Source: Citrus sinensis
Taxonomy: Eukaryota; Streptophyta; Magnoliopsida; Sapindales; Rutaceae
Assembly: GCF_022201045.2 (NCBI RefSeq)
Contig: NC_068556.1
Span: 3,946,001-4,010,000, forward strand
DNA: 64,000 nt
Direction: 5' to 3'
Within the stretch, counting starts at the first letter, position 1, and every line of letters begins with the position of its first letter. Of the stretch, positions 36,750 through 50,300 are shown one piece after another. The notes beneath the pieces were generated by a model. The model saw only the letters and a list, made by a program, of their open reading frames with translations. It made no database searches and was not told where the DNA came from. The position numbers were made by a program, and so were the translations under genes.

Positions 36750-38946
36750 TATAAGAAGTTTTCACTGTGACAAATGGTGTCATGCAATTTCTGTGTAGTA
36801 GTATCACTATGTCAAATTACTCCTTCAGACATAATTAACTTATTTCCGATAAGATAAGCAAACCAATAATTCTGCCATACACACACGAAGACAGGCCTTT
36901 ATTAGAAATGATTCAAAATGAATGCCCATAAAAACTGGAAAAAGATATAGAGCGAAAAAATTCAACAAGTGTTAAAATCATCAATGCTGACTAAGGCCAA
37001 TAGACAAGCAAAAGAAATCTTTGGTATTGAGAGTTTCCATCATGAGTCTCCACAACATTCAGTAAGCTCATGCTAATTATTTACAAAATCCCAATCCAAT
37101 CTACTCCATCACGCATGTAACTATAATCAGAATAATCTAGGTATTGAAACTGAATCCACTATAGTATGCATTGACATTTATTGCAACTCAAAAGACATTG
37201 TTCCTCTCGAATGGTACTTTCCTTTCAGGACAATCATGAATTCGTGACTACTAATAGGGAAAGACAATCATATATAGGAGAAAATGGATCCAGTGATTAA
37301 TTTGTTCTCACTCCCAAATATCTTTGAAAGATTCTTTCTTTCTTCTTCAACATGAATAGTTAATTATGTCAAGTAACATCAAGACACGAAACCAACAACA
37401 TCTACTTTGCTAACATTATTTAATGTTTAGCCCCATTTCAAGCATGTTCACCGAATGGCATTGCAATCTTGGGAGTATTGACTCTTTGTAGCTCAACCAA
37501 CCTTCAAATGACAGATTGCAGTACTTTTCCTTTTGTAGAAAGTTATCTTAAAAAAAAAAAAAACAAATCCCACATTTGGGCGCGTGCAGCCGCACTGCCA
37601 ACAATAGTCCAAATATACTATAATATCACAAACCTAAGTTTTTTTCCACATAGCTCCAAAAACTAAAATACATATAATTCATTTATTAGACCGAAAGATA
37701 TTAAACTATTAGACTTAGAGCATTTCCATCAAGGAGTGAAGAAAGAGAAAAAGTGCCAAACTCCACTCCTCACCACATGGATTCACTCCAAGAATCCTTA
37801 GTTGCCATCTAACATTATATAGGACCATAGGCATTTATTATGTATGACAAATTCAACTAGAATCAAAAAGGTCCTTGTATCATAAACTAAGCTCATTCAT
37901 CGTCCCCTCAACCTCCAACTGAAAATTGAAGCTCATCAAAAGGCTCCCAACTTATGTTGAAAGCCAACAATAGATCAGTGGAGGGATTGATTAATAAAGA
38001 TAGAGCAAAAAATGTGCTGAACACAACTAAATCTTTTTAGACTTTCAGAGTCAACAAAGACCGAAACCATTAATGGTATTTAGTGTCATTGCGAAGAGTA
38101 TGAAAACAGAAAAATAATCTTAAGTCAAGGACACAAAGAAATGCAAATCCTACAGTTGTCTTCTAAAAGCAACTTTCTTAATAACCAAACTGAAGACAGC
38201 GCCTCATGTTCAAATAATTTACCACTTGTGCTTCGAAGGCAAAATATTTTCCTATTTTAGGCAGTAACTTTCTTACCATGAAAGCAGTAAAGCATTGCGA
38301 ACATTAATTCAAAGACAATAACAGATTCTCTGAACCCACAAAAAATATATAAATCCCCGATGCAAGTACTTCTTGCCTGAACAACCTAATTTTTTTCCTT
38401 GATGACATTCAATCTACCAGATACCAACAGCAAGCGCGTCTAAGCAATATACTTCTGATTCTTGTTAAAAGCTTTCACAAAGCTTTTAGTAGAGGCAATC
38501 TTAAAGACATCTAATAATCAGATTAACCCTGCAAAAACTTCATTGGATAGCTAAATTATCAGATAAAAATCAAAACATTAAAAATCCCCCCCCCCCAACC
38601 ACCCCCCCCCCCCCCCCCACCCCCAACAAAAAAATAATAATAATGAAGTGTAGTGACAGTTAATTGGTTGAGCTCCATAATTATGCACTCAGATTGACAA
38701 GATTTCCTATCCCAGGAGCTATGGTACCTGATATTTGGTTTTCTCCCTTTCCCATTTATTTTCTACCGTTTTTCTTACCATGCAAACACATCCCCAGATG
38801 ACTTCTTATAACTGTAGTTCCACAGTTTCACTACACATTCAAGAACAAAAAGATCTGACCTTTATGCAATTCATTCGACTAGAAACCAGAAAGAAACAAA
38901 AGGGTGCTCATAAAATTTTAAAATGATGGCTTTTTCCTTCACTAAC
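36750..38946 (-). other. Probable RTE1 leader intron
   Basis: Inferred 5'-UTR intron. A donor ACAG/GTTAGT lies at 38947/38946, and the acceptor CACAG ends at 36765. No other gene is readable here. It includes a long G-rich tract on the transcribed sense strand at 38586-38624. Confidence 0.5.
38586..38624 (-). repeat. Poly-C/poly-G tract (G-rich on RTE1 sense strand)
   Basis: C runs of 11, 2, 17 and 5 bases separated by one or two A residues. Read on the minus strand, this gives four G-runs (three long enough to stack), a candidate G-quadruplex in the presumed RTE1 leader intron. Confidence 0.85.
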
Positions 38947-39140
38947 CTGTAAAGAATGCAGGCAGCTGATGGAGAGGCAAAGAGTTGAATTGAAACAAAT
39001 ATTTCAAAGTTGGTGCTGCAGTGCACAAGAAAGAGATTGAGAACAGTAAACGTTTTTGTCTTTCTTGTTGCAAGTGTTGTGTGTTCGTCATGGTGGAGGA
39101 GCAGAAACTGCTCTGATATATGTGACAAGGGCAATTATCA
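38947..39140 (-). other. Probable RTE1 5'-leader exon with uORF
   Basis: A transcribed-looking stretch ending in a good splice donor. It contains an ATG in the context CCACCATGA at 39091, whose frame stays open to the donor and beyond. The upstream boundary is approximate. Confidence 0.4.
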
Positions 39141-40820
39141 AAATTGTAATTTTTTTTAATAATTATTTTTTTTCACAATTTTTTTTTGCTAATTCTTTTC
39201 TTGTCTTGGAAGGTGAAGATTGAAAAGTCGGGAGGTTCATGAACCGGACCTGATTTTCAGTTCACTGGTGGGTCCCATCTCACCACACCTTTAACCTCTC
39301 TTTTCATTTAATGCTTTTTAATTAATGAAATTAATTTGCTATTAGCAATTAATTACCTTCCCAACTGAATAGTTTCAATGGTGTAATAGGGTCACTTTTT
39401 GTTTTGTTTGCTTTACTTTATCTATGATTAATGATTTGGTTTATTTAAAATATTTGAATTAAATAGATTTAGGGTTTTTGTTTCCTATGGAATTTTGTGT
39501 ACTTCACGTGTTCTTCTTAAGCTTTGATGATCAAGATTGATTTTTTGTTTTTATATAAAGTTGTTGGGGTTATGTTAATCCCACACCTAACCTAATTAAA
39601 ATTTGAAGTTACGTGAGATGGTAGATTAAATGTTTTGAATAAAATTAAAGAATTATAAAGGGTTATGACTTATGACAATGCTATCAAATTCTGGTGATTT
39701 CACAAATTATATTACGAAAATTTGAAGAACTAAATTATATCTACAAAAATGGATATTTCATGTTTTTGCGGTCGGGACTCGGGAGACCTAAGTTATGAAC
39801 ATGGGGGAGTTTGTTTGGGAAATAAAATAAATAATTCATATTGAAATCAAATGAAATTTTAGATTTTTTTAGTTGAAAATTAAATAATTAATATAGAAAT
39901 CAAATAAGTTTTAGATTTTTGGGTTCAAAATCGGAGATGATAATCTCAAATCAAAGATATTTACGTTTGCCGGAATATATGACGACAATTTGACAAGGTT
40001 TGTTGGTGTGTATGATGATAATTGACATGCAATGATTACTCAAAATGCTATGGTAATATAATTTCGCAATTGTTAGCAAAAATAAAAAACTCTTGGCTCT
40101 TATTTAAAATGAACTTCAATTAACTAATTAACTCAAAAGTGACGCCAACAAGATGAAATTATCTTCTTTTTAAATTAAATTGCAAAGCATATACCAAAGT
40201 TAAAAAAAAAAAAAAAACCACCCTAAAAAATCTAATCCATTCATGACGTGTTCCAGTAAAGTTAGTAGTTGAATCTGGGGTGGGATCTTATTCAACATTC
40301 AATGTATTGAATTTAATTCCAATGAATCGAACCAATCGATGTTGTACCATGTGTTACATGAGCCCGTCCACGTAGCAATGTCGCAATGTGTCATGCCACA
40401 TTGGTGACATTTATTTAGTGCATCATAAGACAAAACCTACGGCGATTGGACTCGGCACCGACTACCGACCAAGTGAAAAGCTATGGGCTACGGACCAAGT
40501 GAAAAGCGACGGAAATTTGGTCCACAAAGCGAGCTAAATTAGCTAACTATTTAAATATGTCAATTAACATTAATAAGGCCATCTCTGTTTTCTATATTTC
40601 TAAATTTGGTTCAAGCAATTAATAAAGCATATGTGATGTGCTGTCTGAGCAGGGAATCAACCCATTTCACTCCAGCAAAAGCTCACCCAAGTTCCATAAG
40701 AATTTTGTATTTTCTGATTGTTAAAATTGATCATATAGCAACCTGTACATAGTATATACTGTTGAATATACATTCGTACTTGACTGTAAAATGTACAAAT
40801 TGCTGCCTGGGAAGAAGTAA
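39141..40820. promoter_or_regulatory. RTE1 promoter and CGLD27 3' flank
   Basis: AT-rich DNA without a supported gene. The right part carries the CGLD27 3' UTR; the left part should include the RTE1 promoter. No specific motif is defended. Confidence 0.35.
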
Positions 40821-43430
40821 TCAAGGAGGACTGGGTTCACCACAGAATGCATCTGGCTCGAATGATTTTGCAGAATCATCGTTGTAAACTCCAGGAATGG
40901 CTTCGTCCCCAGGTTCTGTGGGCGTTAGGTAGGAACCCTTTTGCCCTCCTTCCAAATTGATGAGAAGAAGAGCACAAACAAATAGTGAAGCTCCTAGAGT
41001 TATTAGAGTGTACTTTAATCTGCTCAGCACAGGCTTGACCTGCAGGAGTGACACAAGATAAAACTATTGAGCGAGCTGTAATGCGAAAGAACAAAACACA
41101 GATGTGAACAATTTTCTTAAGTCCTAGCACTACTTTGAAATTGAATTAGGGCAGGAAGCTTCTAGCAGAACAAGGATGCGTTTTCAAAAAAGAGTGAGCA
41201 TCAAAAGCCACGAGTTTAAGACATGAAAGAATTTTATTATGTGTAAATTGTAATAGCTATCTGAGTGTAAAACAATATAAGCTTCTTTTACCAGGATTAA
41301 CCTGTTTGTTTAGAGTACTGTAATACTTTTCTACAACAATTAATGCAACATATTTTTAAAAGCCATAACATGTGCTCATATGATTGAAATAGCAAGTATC
41401 CTTGAGAAAATACAGCATCCAGTCAACTGACGTTTCCTCTATCTTATAAAGCAAGTTGTCAATTTTAGCTAAAGTTTGGGACGCAAGTAAATCCCAACAA
41501 ATCATATACAAAAGTACCACTAGTTTTTATTATAATTTTGGAAGTTGAACAGGATGAAGTAATAGATAGTCTTGCTCTATTTCATTGTCTCAAAAGAATA
41601 CATAGGAAATTGGTCCCGGAGGTAGCAGCAGAAAGTCATAATTTCTCAAAGATTCCTTTCATGATAATTCATAGCAACAAAACATAATCAATAATCATTG
41701 AGTTTCTCAGTACATGGTTCACATGGAATTTCCATCATCAAAGACCTATTCGAAGTACACCTAATGCTTTCAATAAATTACTTACCGAAAATGAACCGAG
41801 CAGCCTGTCACGAGCCAAAACTTCAGCAGTCTTCACCCATATCTGTCAAGGAAATTTCTTTACAAGCTTTGAATATAGCAAATTATTTCATAAAAGCAAT
41901 GAATAGAAGCTCGCCACGGTGAAGTTGGCAAAGAACTTTGTAAGTTAGATCAAAAGTGATGGAAACTGCCTGATAGAAATAGTACAACCTAGCAACATAG
42001 CAGGAAAAAAGTATTCAGGCTAATATCAACATATCATGAGAACTCAAAATCAGTTTACAGGTCATCTGCTGAAAGAAAGAAAAAGAAAAAAAATAATAAT
42101 AAGTGGCAATACTTGCTTGGTAATTCAAAGATAACAGCAGAGGCTCTCTTCCCCTTCATTTCTGTTTGCCTCATTGGCTCACTTAATCATTAAAGAAACG
42201 CCTATAACTTGTCCCCCACTTTCTCAGCCAATCTTGTTCAACTAAACTTAGATCCAAGTGCTAAACTGAGTGGTGCTGATCTATGCAAGATGCTGTGCCA
42301 CATGTGAATTTATAACATATAATATTATGTTTTAATTAAATAATCACAACCTCGTAAAAAAATTCAACACAAAGATCATATTACCATTCAGCACCGGATT
42401 GTTCAATCACGAAATTTCAAATAATGTCAAGTGAGTGGGATCAGATAGGCTTGCTGCTTTGAAAAGCTAAACACAAGCCTAGAGATGATGGTTAAAAAGT
42501 TATTAAGAGGAACGCTGACCCATAATAAATCCAACACATGATAAAAGGGTAAAAGTTAGTTGCAAATTCACAGTTCCACTTTGGCTAATCACTGTCAAGA
42601 ACGCTGACCCATAATAAATCCAACACAAGATAAAGGGTAGAAGTTAGTTGCAAATTCACAGTTCCACTTTGGCTAATCAGTTGCAAATTCACAGTTCCAC
42701 TTTGACTAATCACAGATTGACAGTGTTTAGATATTAGTTTCAGATTTCATCATTATTTGGGCGTGCATGAAATTGAGCATGCAGCCAACTTGGCCTGTGC
42801 TTCCGACTATCTGAAAGTATAAAACTATAAATAGATAAAATTGCGAAGAAACAAATGGCGCGGATATACCTGACCATCATACCAGCCAGTCTCTTCGTAT
42901 TCAACAGTGGCACTGAGCAAGCGATTACCCACGTAAGCCCAACCAAGATACATCCTCACAACAGCAAGGGTAACAACAATTACCCCACTTGAAACAGCTC
43001 CGAGAATTCTTTCCAGAGGCTCGGAGTCGGGCCCCACAGCGCCAAACCAGGCCACGGGTAGCCCAACAAAGAGAGCGAAAGAAGCGCCCGTGACGAACAA
43101 CCTTGAGCAGTACTCTACGAAGTCACCCGAGGCCCACGAGAATGGGAACGAACTTGACAGGTTCTGGTACTCGTTTATTGGTTGCTGATCTGCTGGAACT
43201 GGGCACTCTGTTTCTGGTAGTGGCGGGGTGTTGCTGCTGCTGCTGCTGCTGCTGTTTCTTCTAATTCTAAAACATGGTGGCGAGGGTATTTTTGGGATTA
43301 AATAACTGTACTGGTGATGACGTACTCCGACTCTTAGATTTGGACTGAGGAAGTTCAAGCTGTGCGTGGAAGAGGAGAGGAAGCTTGTTGATAAGGGTGG
43401 TTTTGTTGAAGGCTGATAAACCATCGCCAT
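40821..43430 (-). CDS. CGLD27: CGLD27-like chloroplast membrane protein (DUF1230)
   Basis: CGLD27 belongs to the DUF1230 family, conserved in the green lineage and diatoms; it is plastid-targeted and linked to iron status and photosystem maintenance, with no defined reaction. Three exons join in frame to 278 residues: 43430-42870, 41842-41786 and 41039-40821. The first 60 residues are Ser/Thr-rich and basic, a chloroplast transit peptide, followed by a run of seven Ser codons. Then come GDFVEYCSRLFVTGASFALFVG, a membrane segment (GAVSSGVIVVTLAVV), YVGNRLLSATVEYEETGWYDGQ, IWVKTAEVLARDRLLGSF, and a final membrane segment LKYTLITLGASLFVCALLLI. The first of two closely spaced ATGs (MAM) was chosen. 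Intron 1 (1 kb) carries an 89-bp tandem repeat. Confidence 0.93.
42511..42713. repeat. 89-bp tandem repeat in CGLD27 intron 1
   Basis: Unit 1 (42511-42599) and unit 2 (42600-42679) both open with AACGCTGACCCATAATAAAT. A third partial copy (42681-42713) repeats only TTGCAAATTCACAGTTCCAC and what follows. Identity is high, so the duplication is recent. Confidence 0.9.
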
Positions 43431-44367
43431 TGTTGTAGCTGTTGTTGCTTACTTCTCTAATACTTGTATATATAATTCACTAGCCTTTATCCTAATTTCA
43501 ATTTGCCGTGGGATTTTTATTTCATTGTGCCTTTCGTTTTGCTTTTTTTTTAAAAAAATTTTAATTTTCCCGTTTCTTCAATTCATTGATGTAACGTACC
43601 CTTCTGGGTTGGCGATTATTTGATCCGTATTGAATAACAATTCACAAAGGCACATGCAGATTCAACAATATTTAGAACTCTTGCATGCAGACAAACGCCT
43701 TAAATTTTTTCATGGGTTTAAATCCAGGTTGTAATATGGAAGACATTCTTACAACAGGTAGCTAGCTAAATTCTAGAGTCTAAAACTACTTCTCATAGCG
43801 TATTCAACCTTGTGAAGAAAATAATTTTGTAGACTACAAATAAAAAGAAACATAACAAATGCAGACAAATTCTTTTTTCTTCTCTCTTTTTTCTGTTTCG
43901 ACAACAACCTGTAGAGAGATGTTTACAATTCAGGAGTTGGGATTTTGCTTCCCAAACAAGACCTCCACAGATACAATAATGGAACCCAAAAAACAAAAAA
44001 AATCATTAATTTTCTATCTTTCACTTTTTTTTTCTTCCCTTTCCTGTTTTTTTCTTCTTTTGAAGCTTGTACATTTAGATTGATACTACATAGTTACACT
44101 ACTGAATGCATCGTTTTGACGGTATCCTCCACTGCTCTTATGCAGTTGTTGATTAGGAGGAATTCCACCGTCTCCTGAATGGATCGTGCTGAGCCCCCAC
44201 TTTGAATGAACCAACACTTTCCCCATTCCAGTACTCTCCTAACTTTCTTTATATCAAATTCAAGGGGGGGAAAAAGTTCTTTTTAAAAATAAAAAAAAAA
44301 CTGGTAGCTGCTCTGCCTCTTTGAGCCCAGAAACAACGTCTTTCAGTTATTTATTACAGTGCCACTG
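43431..44367. promoter_or_regulatory. CGLD27 promoter and RAF3 3' flank
   Basis: DNA between two genes on the same strand. T-rich tracts near 44000-44060 and A-rich ones near 44290 are low complexity. No exon is supported. Confidence 0.45.
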
Positions 44368-47300
44368 TTATGGCAACTCTGAGAATTGATTTGTAGAGTT
44401 TGATCTATCTACAAGCAGACGTTGAAGACATCGCAGACGAGACATTAACTGTGCAAAAGATGGCCGTAAATGTGGCTCCCTGCAAGAGAGGGAAAGGGAG
44501 AGGAAAATAGTTATGAAAAATGAATTAAATCCGTTCCCCTAGCCAAGAAATTATCACGATAGTACCGTCCAATGTTGATGAAGCATATCAAACTAAATGT
44601 TATCTTTAACTTGAGAAAATATCAAACAAAATAATATTTGGTAACTATGTTGTCATTCAAGCTCCACCAGCAGAAAAGAATACTCATTTTCCACATCTTT
44701 TAACTTCAAGTCACTTCAAAATTTTTGACTCCATTGAATGCACATGTCTAGCATTTTCAATAGAAGAAGAAGAAAAAAGACGATGGACAGATTCTTGCAA
44801 TTCTTTTCTGATGCTATCAGGATAAAATACAATATCTAGTATAAAAGTCATGAAGCTGATTATTTATTGCAAAATATGATTGTACTCTGATAACCTCAGC
44901 TATAGAATATTGATATTCACAAAATCTAGAACTTACGTTTGCCAACAATCACGTATTATCTGTGCAACTGCTGGATCAATGTCATCTGGAATTTCAAGAC
45001 GTCTATTCTGGAATCCAACAGCTCCAACAACCTGCATTGGATTCAAACCTTTCCAAGGAACACTCAAGGTAGCCAACTCCCACAATATCACACCAAAACT
45101 GTACACATCACATCTGCAAGCAAGCCAGTCTGATTGTATAAGCAACATACTCAATTGAAGTTCCAATTTATCTACCAAAACCCCTCAAATGGATCGGAAT
45201 AAATTCAATTGACTCACTTTTCATTAGCTGGTTCATTCCGGAGAACTTCTGGTGCCATCCATTCAGGCTGCAGTCCAACAGAATAAAGTTTTTGTCACTG
45301 TGCGTTAACAGGATAGCGCTTCCCACTGGATTACTAAAGAAATGGCTTAATGACTTTTCAAGAATAGAATCATATAATGGCATTGAACGACTTACTGTTC
45401 CAGCGGTCGATTTTGAAGACAGATAAGTATGATGCTTAATGCGAGACAACCCAAAATCACAGACCTAGAGAGAAGCACAAAAGATGTTGGAAGCTGTCAC
45501 CAAAAAGATCAAACACTGCAGTCTAGTATCTAAATAAGAGTCTGGAAAAAAAAAAATGAATGACAGAATTTGAGTTTAAAATCACCTTTACAACCCAGTT
45601 CTTATCAACAAGAAGATTTGGAGACTTTAGATCTCGATGCACAATGGTCGGATGGCTTGTGTGCAAGTAATTCATTCCCTTTGCCTGCAAAGCATAAAGA
45701 AGTTTAAATTGAGCGGAAAAGGAAGAGGCAGGGAAAAGACCTAAAATATAGAGGAATTAAAATGAAAGGAGATGTTTCAATGTATACCACATCGAGAGCC
45801 ATTCGCATTCGCCTTCTCTCATCAAGTTGATGATTGGGACGATGCAGTAACCTATATAAACTCCCCCTGTGCACCAATAGAAAGAGAAGAAAGACAAGAT
45901 ATCGTTAATTTACTTAATAAATAACAATCATTGTTTCAGAAGTTTTTTGGCAGAAACACTGACATTGATATGACTTGCAGAAACAGGATTTCCCACAAAC
46001 AAATGGATCAGAAATATATCTCAGAAAAGAATGTAAAGTTTCCATATAAAGCAAAGACAATGCAAGTGCACATAATAGCAGTCATAGTGGTAAAATGCCT
46101 CTACAACCTAGTGATAGTTAGATTTTGATTGCTCTTTTATTTATTTATTTTTCCATTTTCCCTCTGAAATTTATCAACTAAAACCCCAGAACAAAGATAA
46201 GATTTATAAGGATCAGTGAATTACTCATATCAAAAGGAGCAAAAGAAGGAGAATACTACTTAAGTATAATGGTATTGAAATGATGATTGGAAAGCCAACT
46301 TTTATAATCATTAAGTTTTTGGCAGACTTGTGAACAACAAAGAAACAAAGACCAATGGAGCTCAACTCACTAATTCTCGAGATTTCAAGATTAAATGTCA
46401 AAGTAAAATAACCTAGGGAGAAACTCCGTCAATATTGAGAAATGAGGGGAGCGAGTAACTGCTCCCATAAAAAGAACCACATTAGGATGTCTCAACCTCA
46501 ACATGATTTCAGCCTGCAGAAGAGTAAAGCAGGAGTTGATATAAAATTATGATTGTCGTTTGTTTAGGTAATAAAAGAACAGAAAATGCGATACAGGAAG
46601 TTGATTTATGGTACTTACCTCGCACTTAAACTGCGAAAGTGAATCTCCAGAAAAATCTTGGTCCAAAAACTTCTTCACAGCAACTTCCTGTGTCATGCAA
46701 CGTAACTTTTTAATAACTTTGAAAACCAAACGGCAAAATTGAAAATAACAGTAAAACAGAACATACCAGAACTCCTATAAGACTGTACAAGTTATACATA
46801 TTAAAATCTCCAATTAATTTAAAAAAATTAATTTCAAAGATATTGTTAAAGACTGAAAGTGTTAGTCAAGCAGTTGAAAGATTTTAATATATTTTCCACA
46901 GTTTAGAATGACTGCAGTAGTATATATTATGCTGAGGGCGACATTTGGAAATGAAAGAGTTAAAAACTACTATATAAGAAGTTTAATTTAAAAAGAATAA
47001 AGGGGAAAAAAACAGACAATATAGTATGTTATATGGTAGAAAGATACAGTGTTTTCCAAAAAATTGCAAAATCATCATGAGGGATATCATCAAGGAGTTA
47101 CATGTGATACTATATCGCATGTTGTTCCTAGAAATTCCACAATGTTAAAACTACCAAAGAAGGATGAGAAATGACTGATGTATTGAAAGCATAACTTACA
47201 GTGCCATGCCAATCTGCACGGTAGACCTCGCCATATGAGCCTGAAATAAAATGTCATATGAGACGATTATTGACCATCTATAACATAATCAAGCAAGCAC

Positions 47301-50300
47301 CAAATTTACCAATAAATACAAGTGTGCTTTTGTGCACACACATCCAAACATCCTTGCTTAAACAAAATATAGGGAAGAAGCCTCCAATAATATACAACGA
47401 CAGTCAGACTTTTGACTCCTTACTGTGCATCAAGAGAAGCAAAGAATATGAAAAAATAGCAAGCAAACTAATATGCATACATTGAATGGTTCAACACAGA
47501 TTCCAAAACCCTGGGAGGCAGTTAAGCAGGTGTATCAGCTTCTGCCTATAACATATGAAGAAGGTATGAAGATTCTTGGAGGCATGTCCAAAACTATTTG
47601 AATGAACAGTCAAACCATTCCAGATAGACATGAATATTACTCCTAAGTGAAAGTTAAAGCATTGGCGGCTTCAATTTGATGCCATAAGGCCAAGCTCAAG
47701 TTCAGCAGATGATCTGACTGAAAGCAAAGCAGATAAAAACATCAAATCTAATTATTCCCTTTTCACTTTATACCCCTGCAGATTTCTACTTCATACCTAA
47801 TTCATAATACAATAAATACACAGCTTCCAGGCCAGAGCCTATGATAAAATGATATGCATTCCAAAGAAGATGTATGAAGTTATTCAAAAAGTTAAAAAAC
47901 AGAAAATTATCCTTATTATAAAAAATGATAGCATGATGCCTTTTATTAAAAAACAGTAATAATGAATGAGTGAATGAATGAAATGAAACGACCATTACCA
48001 ATACCAATTCGTTCACCAATTTGAAGATCCTCCCAGAGAATTTCCCATTCCGCAACCTCCCCCAACATTGGGTTAATGCTGTCACTCTGACCATTGCAAG
48101 TCATAAGCAGGCCACTATTGATCATTGGCATCAAGTCAGCAGCAGATTCTTTACCCAAGTCAGTGTAAACCGGTTGTTTGACACTGACCAAGGCATTTTC
48201 AGGTTGTCTTTGGCAAAACTCAGCTGCAGCGGGCAAGGGAGATCCAGGAATTTCTTTCTCACACGAAGCTCCGGCAACAACTCCGGGAGGGTTAACAGGA
48301 ACAGTATTTACACTTGTAGCATTATTTAGCTTTAGTTCATTACCAACAAGAACGAATCTCTCGCCTGCAGTATCAGAGGACAAAGAAAGGTCACAATTAA
48401 TGACATTTGGTTCCAATTTTTTGTGCTGTTCAGCAAACCACTCTGCCGGCTGCCTCTTTCTACTCTCATAATTTAAATAGTTTGAAGATTCCACTCCAAC
48501 AGAGGATGCATGAGACTGTTCATGGTTTGATAAGAACCTATTTGAAAGACATTGAACATCATTATCTACATTTTTCCCATCTGCTAGATGGACTTGTTCA
48601 AGCATCTTCCATTCACCCAGATCCTGCGAATTAATATCCAGGAACAAATCTGGGGGAGGTGATGCACCACTTTGTAACAAAACAGCATGTAATTTCCGTG
48701 CAAATTCAGGGTCTTTTGCAGCACTAATGACATACTTGGAAACACTTTTAACTTTCTTCTTTTGAGCAGATGATGGTTTTCGAGAAGTGCCTGATGTGCC
48801 TTCACAAGGGTTTGATAGTGCTGGGGAAAGCTGCCCAAAATCTTTCTCAAATTTCTCAGTTTGATTTTTATCAGCAAGTTCTGACTCATCCTTGTTTGTG
48901 ATCTTACCTACAAATGAAGCCTCCTCTGACCCTGTGCTGCCAACTTCAGGTATCCTATCAGGCATTGGTCGTGAGATAGTTGGAGTTTCAGTTCCATCAT
49001 CAAGCTCCATATGAGAAATTACTGAGGTTTCTGTATGATCGGGAAACTCCCTTACATCTAATCCAGCATTTTGCAGAAGACAGCTGGGTACCTCGGCAGG
49101 AATTAATGTGCCAGGAGCACCCATTAGATCAATAATATATTCACTGCATCAGAACAAAACAATTTCACAATCAAACATTGTTCATATTAAACCTTGTATT
49201 AGACAAGAAGCATGCAGGTGCATTAAGTGAAAAAAAAAAAAAAAAAACTGATTACAGCAAATACAAATAAATGAAAGGAATGTGGACGGTTGATGATGAC
49301 GGTGGTGGGAAAGGCCATCATTAAGAAATATACATAAATCAAAAGCACTGCATTCATAACTTGAATGTGGGGATCACTACCTTCCATTATCAAGTTTGAT
49401 CAGGTTTACAGCTCCATCATCTGTGCCAGTGTAGTAGCTTCCTTTAACCAACATACATGGAAGATTGATTCTATCAGCTAGCACCTACCATCACCAGTAA
49501 AAAATCATTAACTTCAATCAATATATCCTAAGGACCAGAAACATACTTTGTCATTAAATTAGCTGAAATAATGGGGGGGACAACTCTAAACGTTTTCTTC
49601 AATAATTAAGCACTAATAAGCCAACAATGGAATAGAAAATTCAAAGTAATCAGGATACCCAAGCTAAGTTAAAGGGTGAATAAATATCGTTTGATTCAGT
49701 TTAACCCAAGGATATAAAACGATTTGAAAATTTACAACCTTGAACAGTAGGGCCCTATGACGTGAAAGTCCAACATCAAGACACCCAAGTGGAAGAATGT
49801 TTGTGTTTAGAGAATTCCTTAACTGGGTACGTCTCAAGGTCCACCTTCCATATATTTCTTCTGCATTGCCAACTGGTCCACCCATTCTCTCAACAACAAG
49901 ATCAGCAATTTTCTGTATCAAGCCACTTAAAATTGGACCGAGATCAGAGTAGCGGCACTCAACTGATACATTATACGCTCTTTTCTCAAGCTCTTTAAGG
50001 TTAGGATCAACCAAGCGGTTTACCACAATCACTTCATAATCAAGATTATCTGATAGGGATATTGCTTGAAGATCTACCAACAACGGCATCTTTCCTTGTG
50101 ACACTGAATTTGAGGTAATTCCATATACATCATAAAATCCATCAACAATTTTTTCATCGTAGTTTACAGCACTATAGCTCTGCATGTGAAAGATACAAAA
50201 ATTAGTAAATCCTTTGTTAGCCAGATTATATAACTACAGATGCGAAGCTAAAAAAAGAATTACTTAAAAATCATTTGAAAGGGTAAACTATTAGTTCTCC

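Noticed and set aside
37715..37800. Second GAGCATCTCC-type MITE in the RTE1 leader intron
   Set aside because: Only one terminus (GAGCATTTCCATCAAGG) is recognisable; no partner end or TSD was found.
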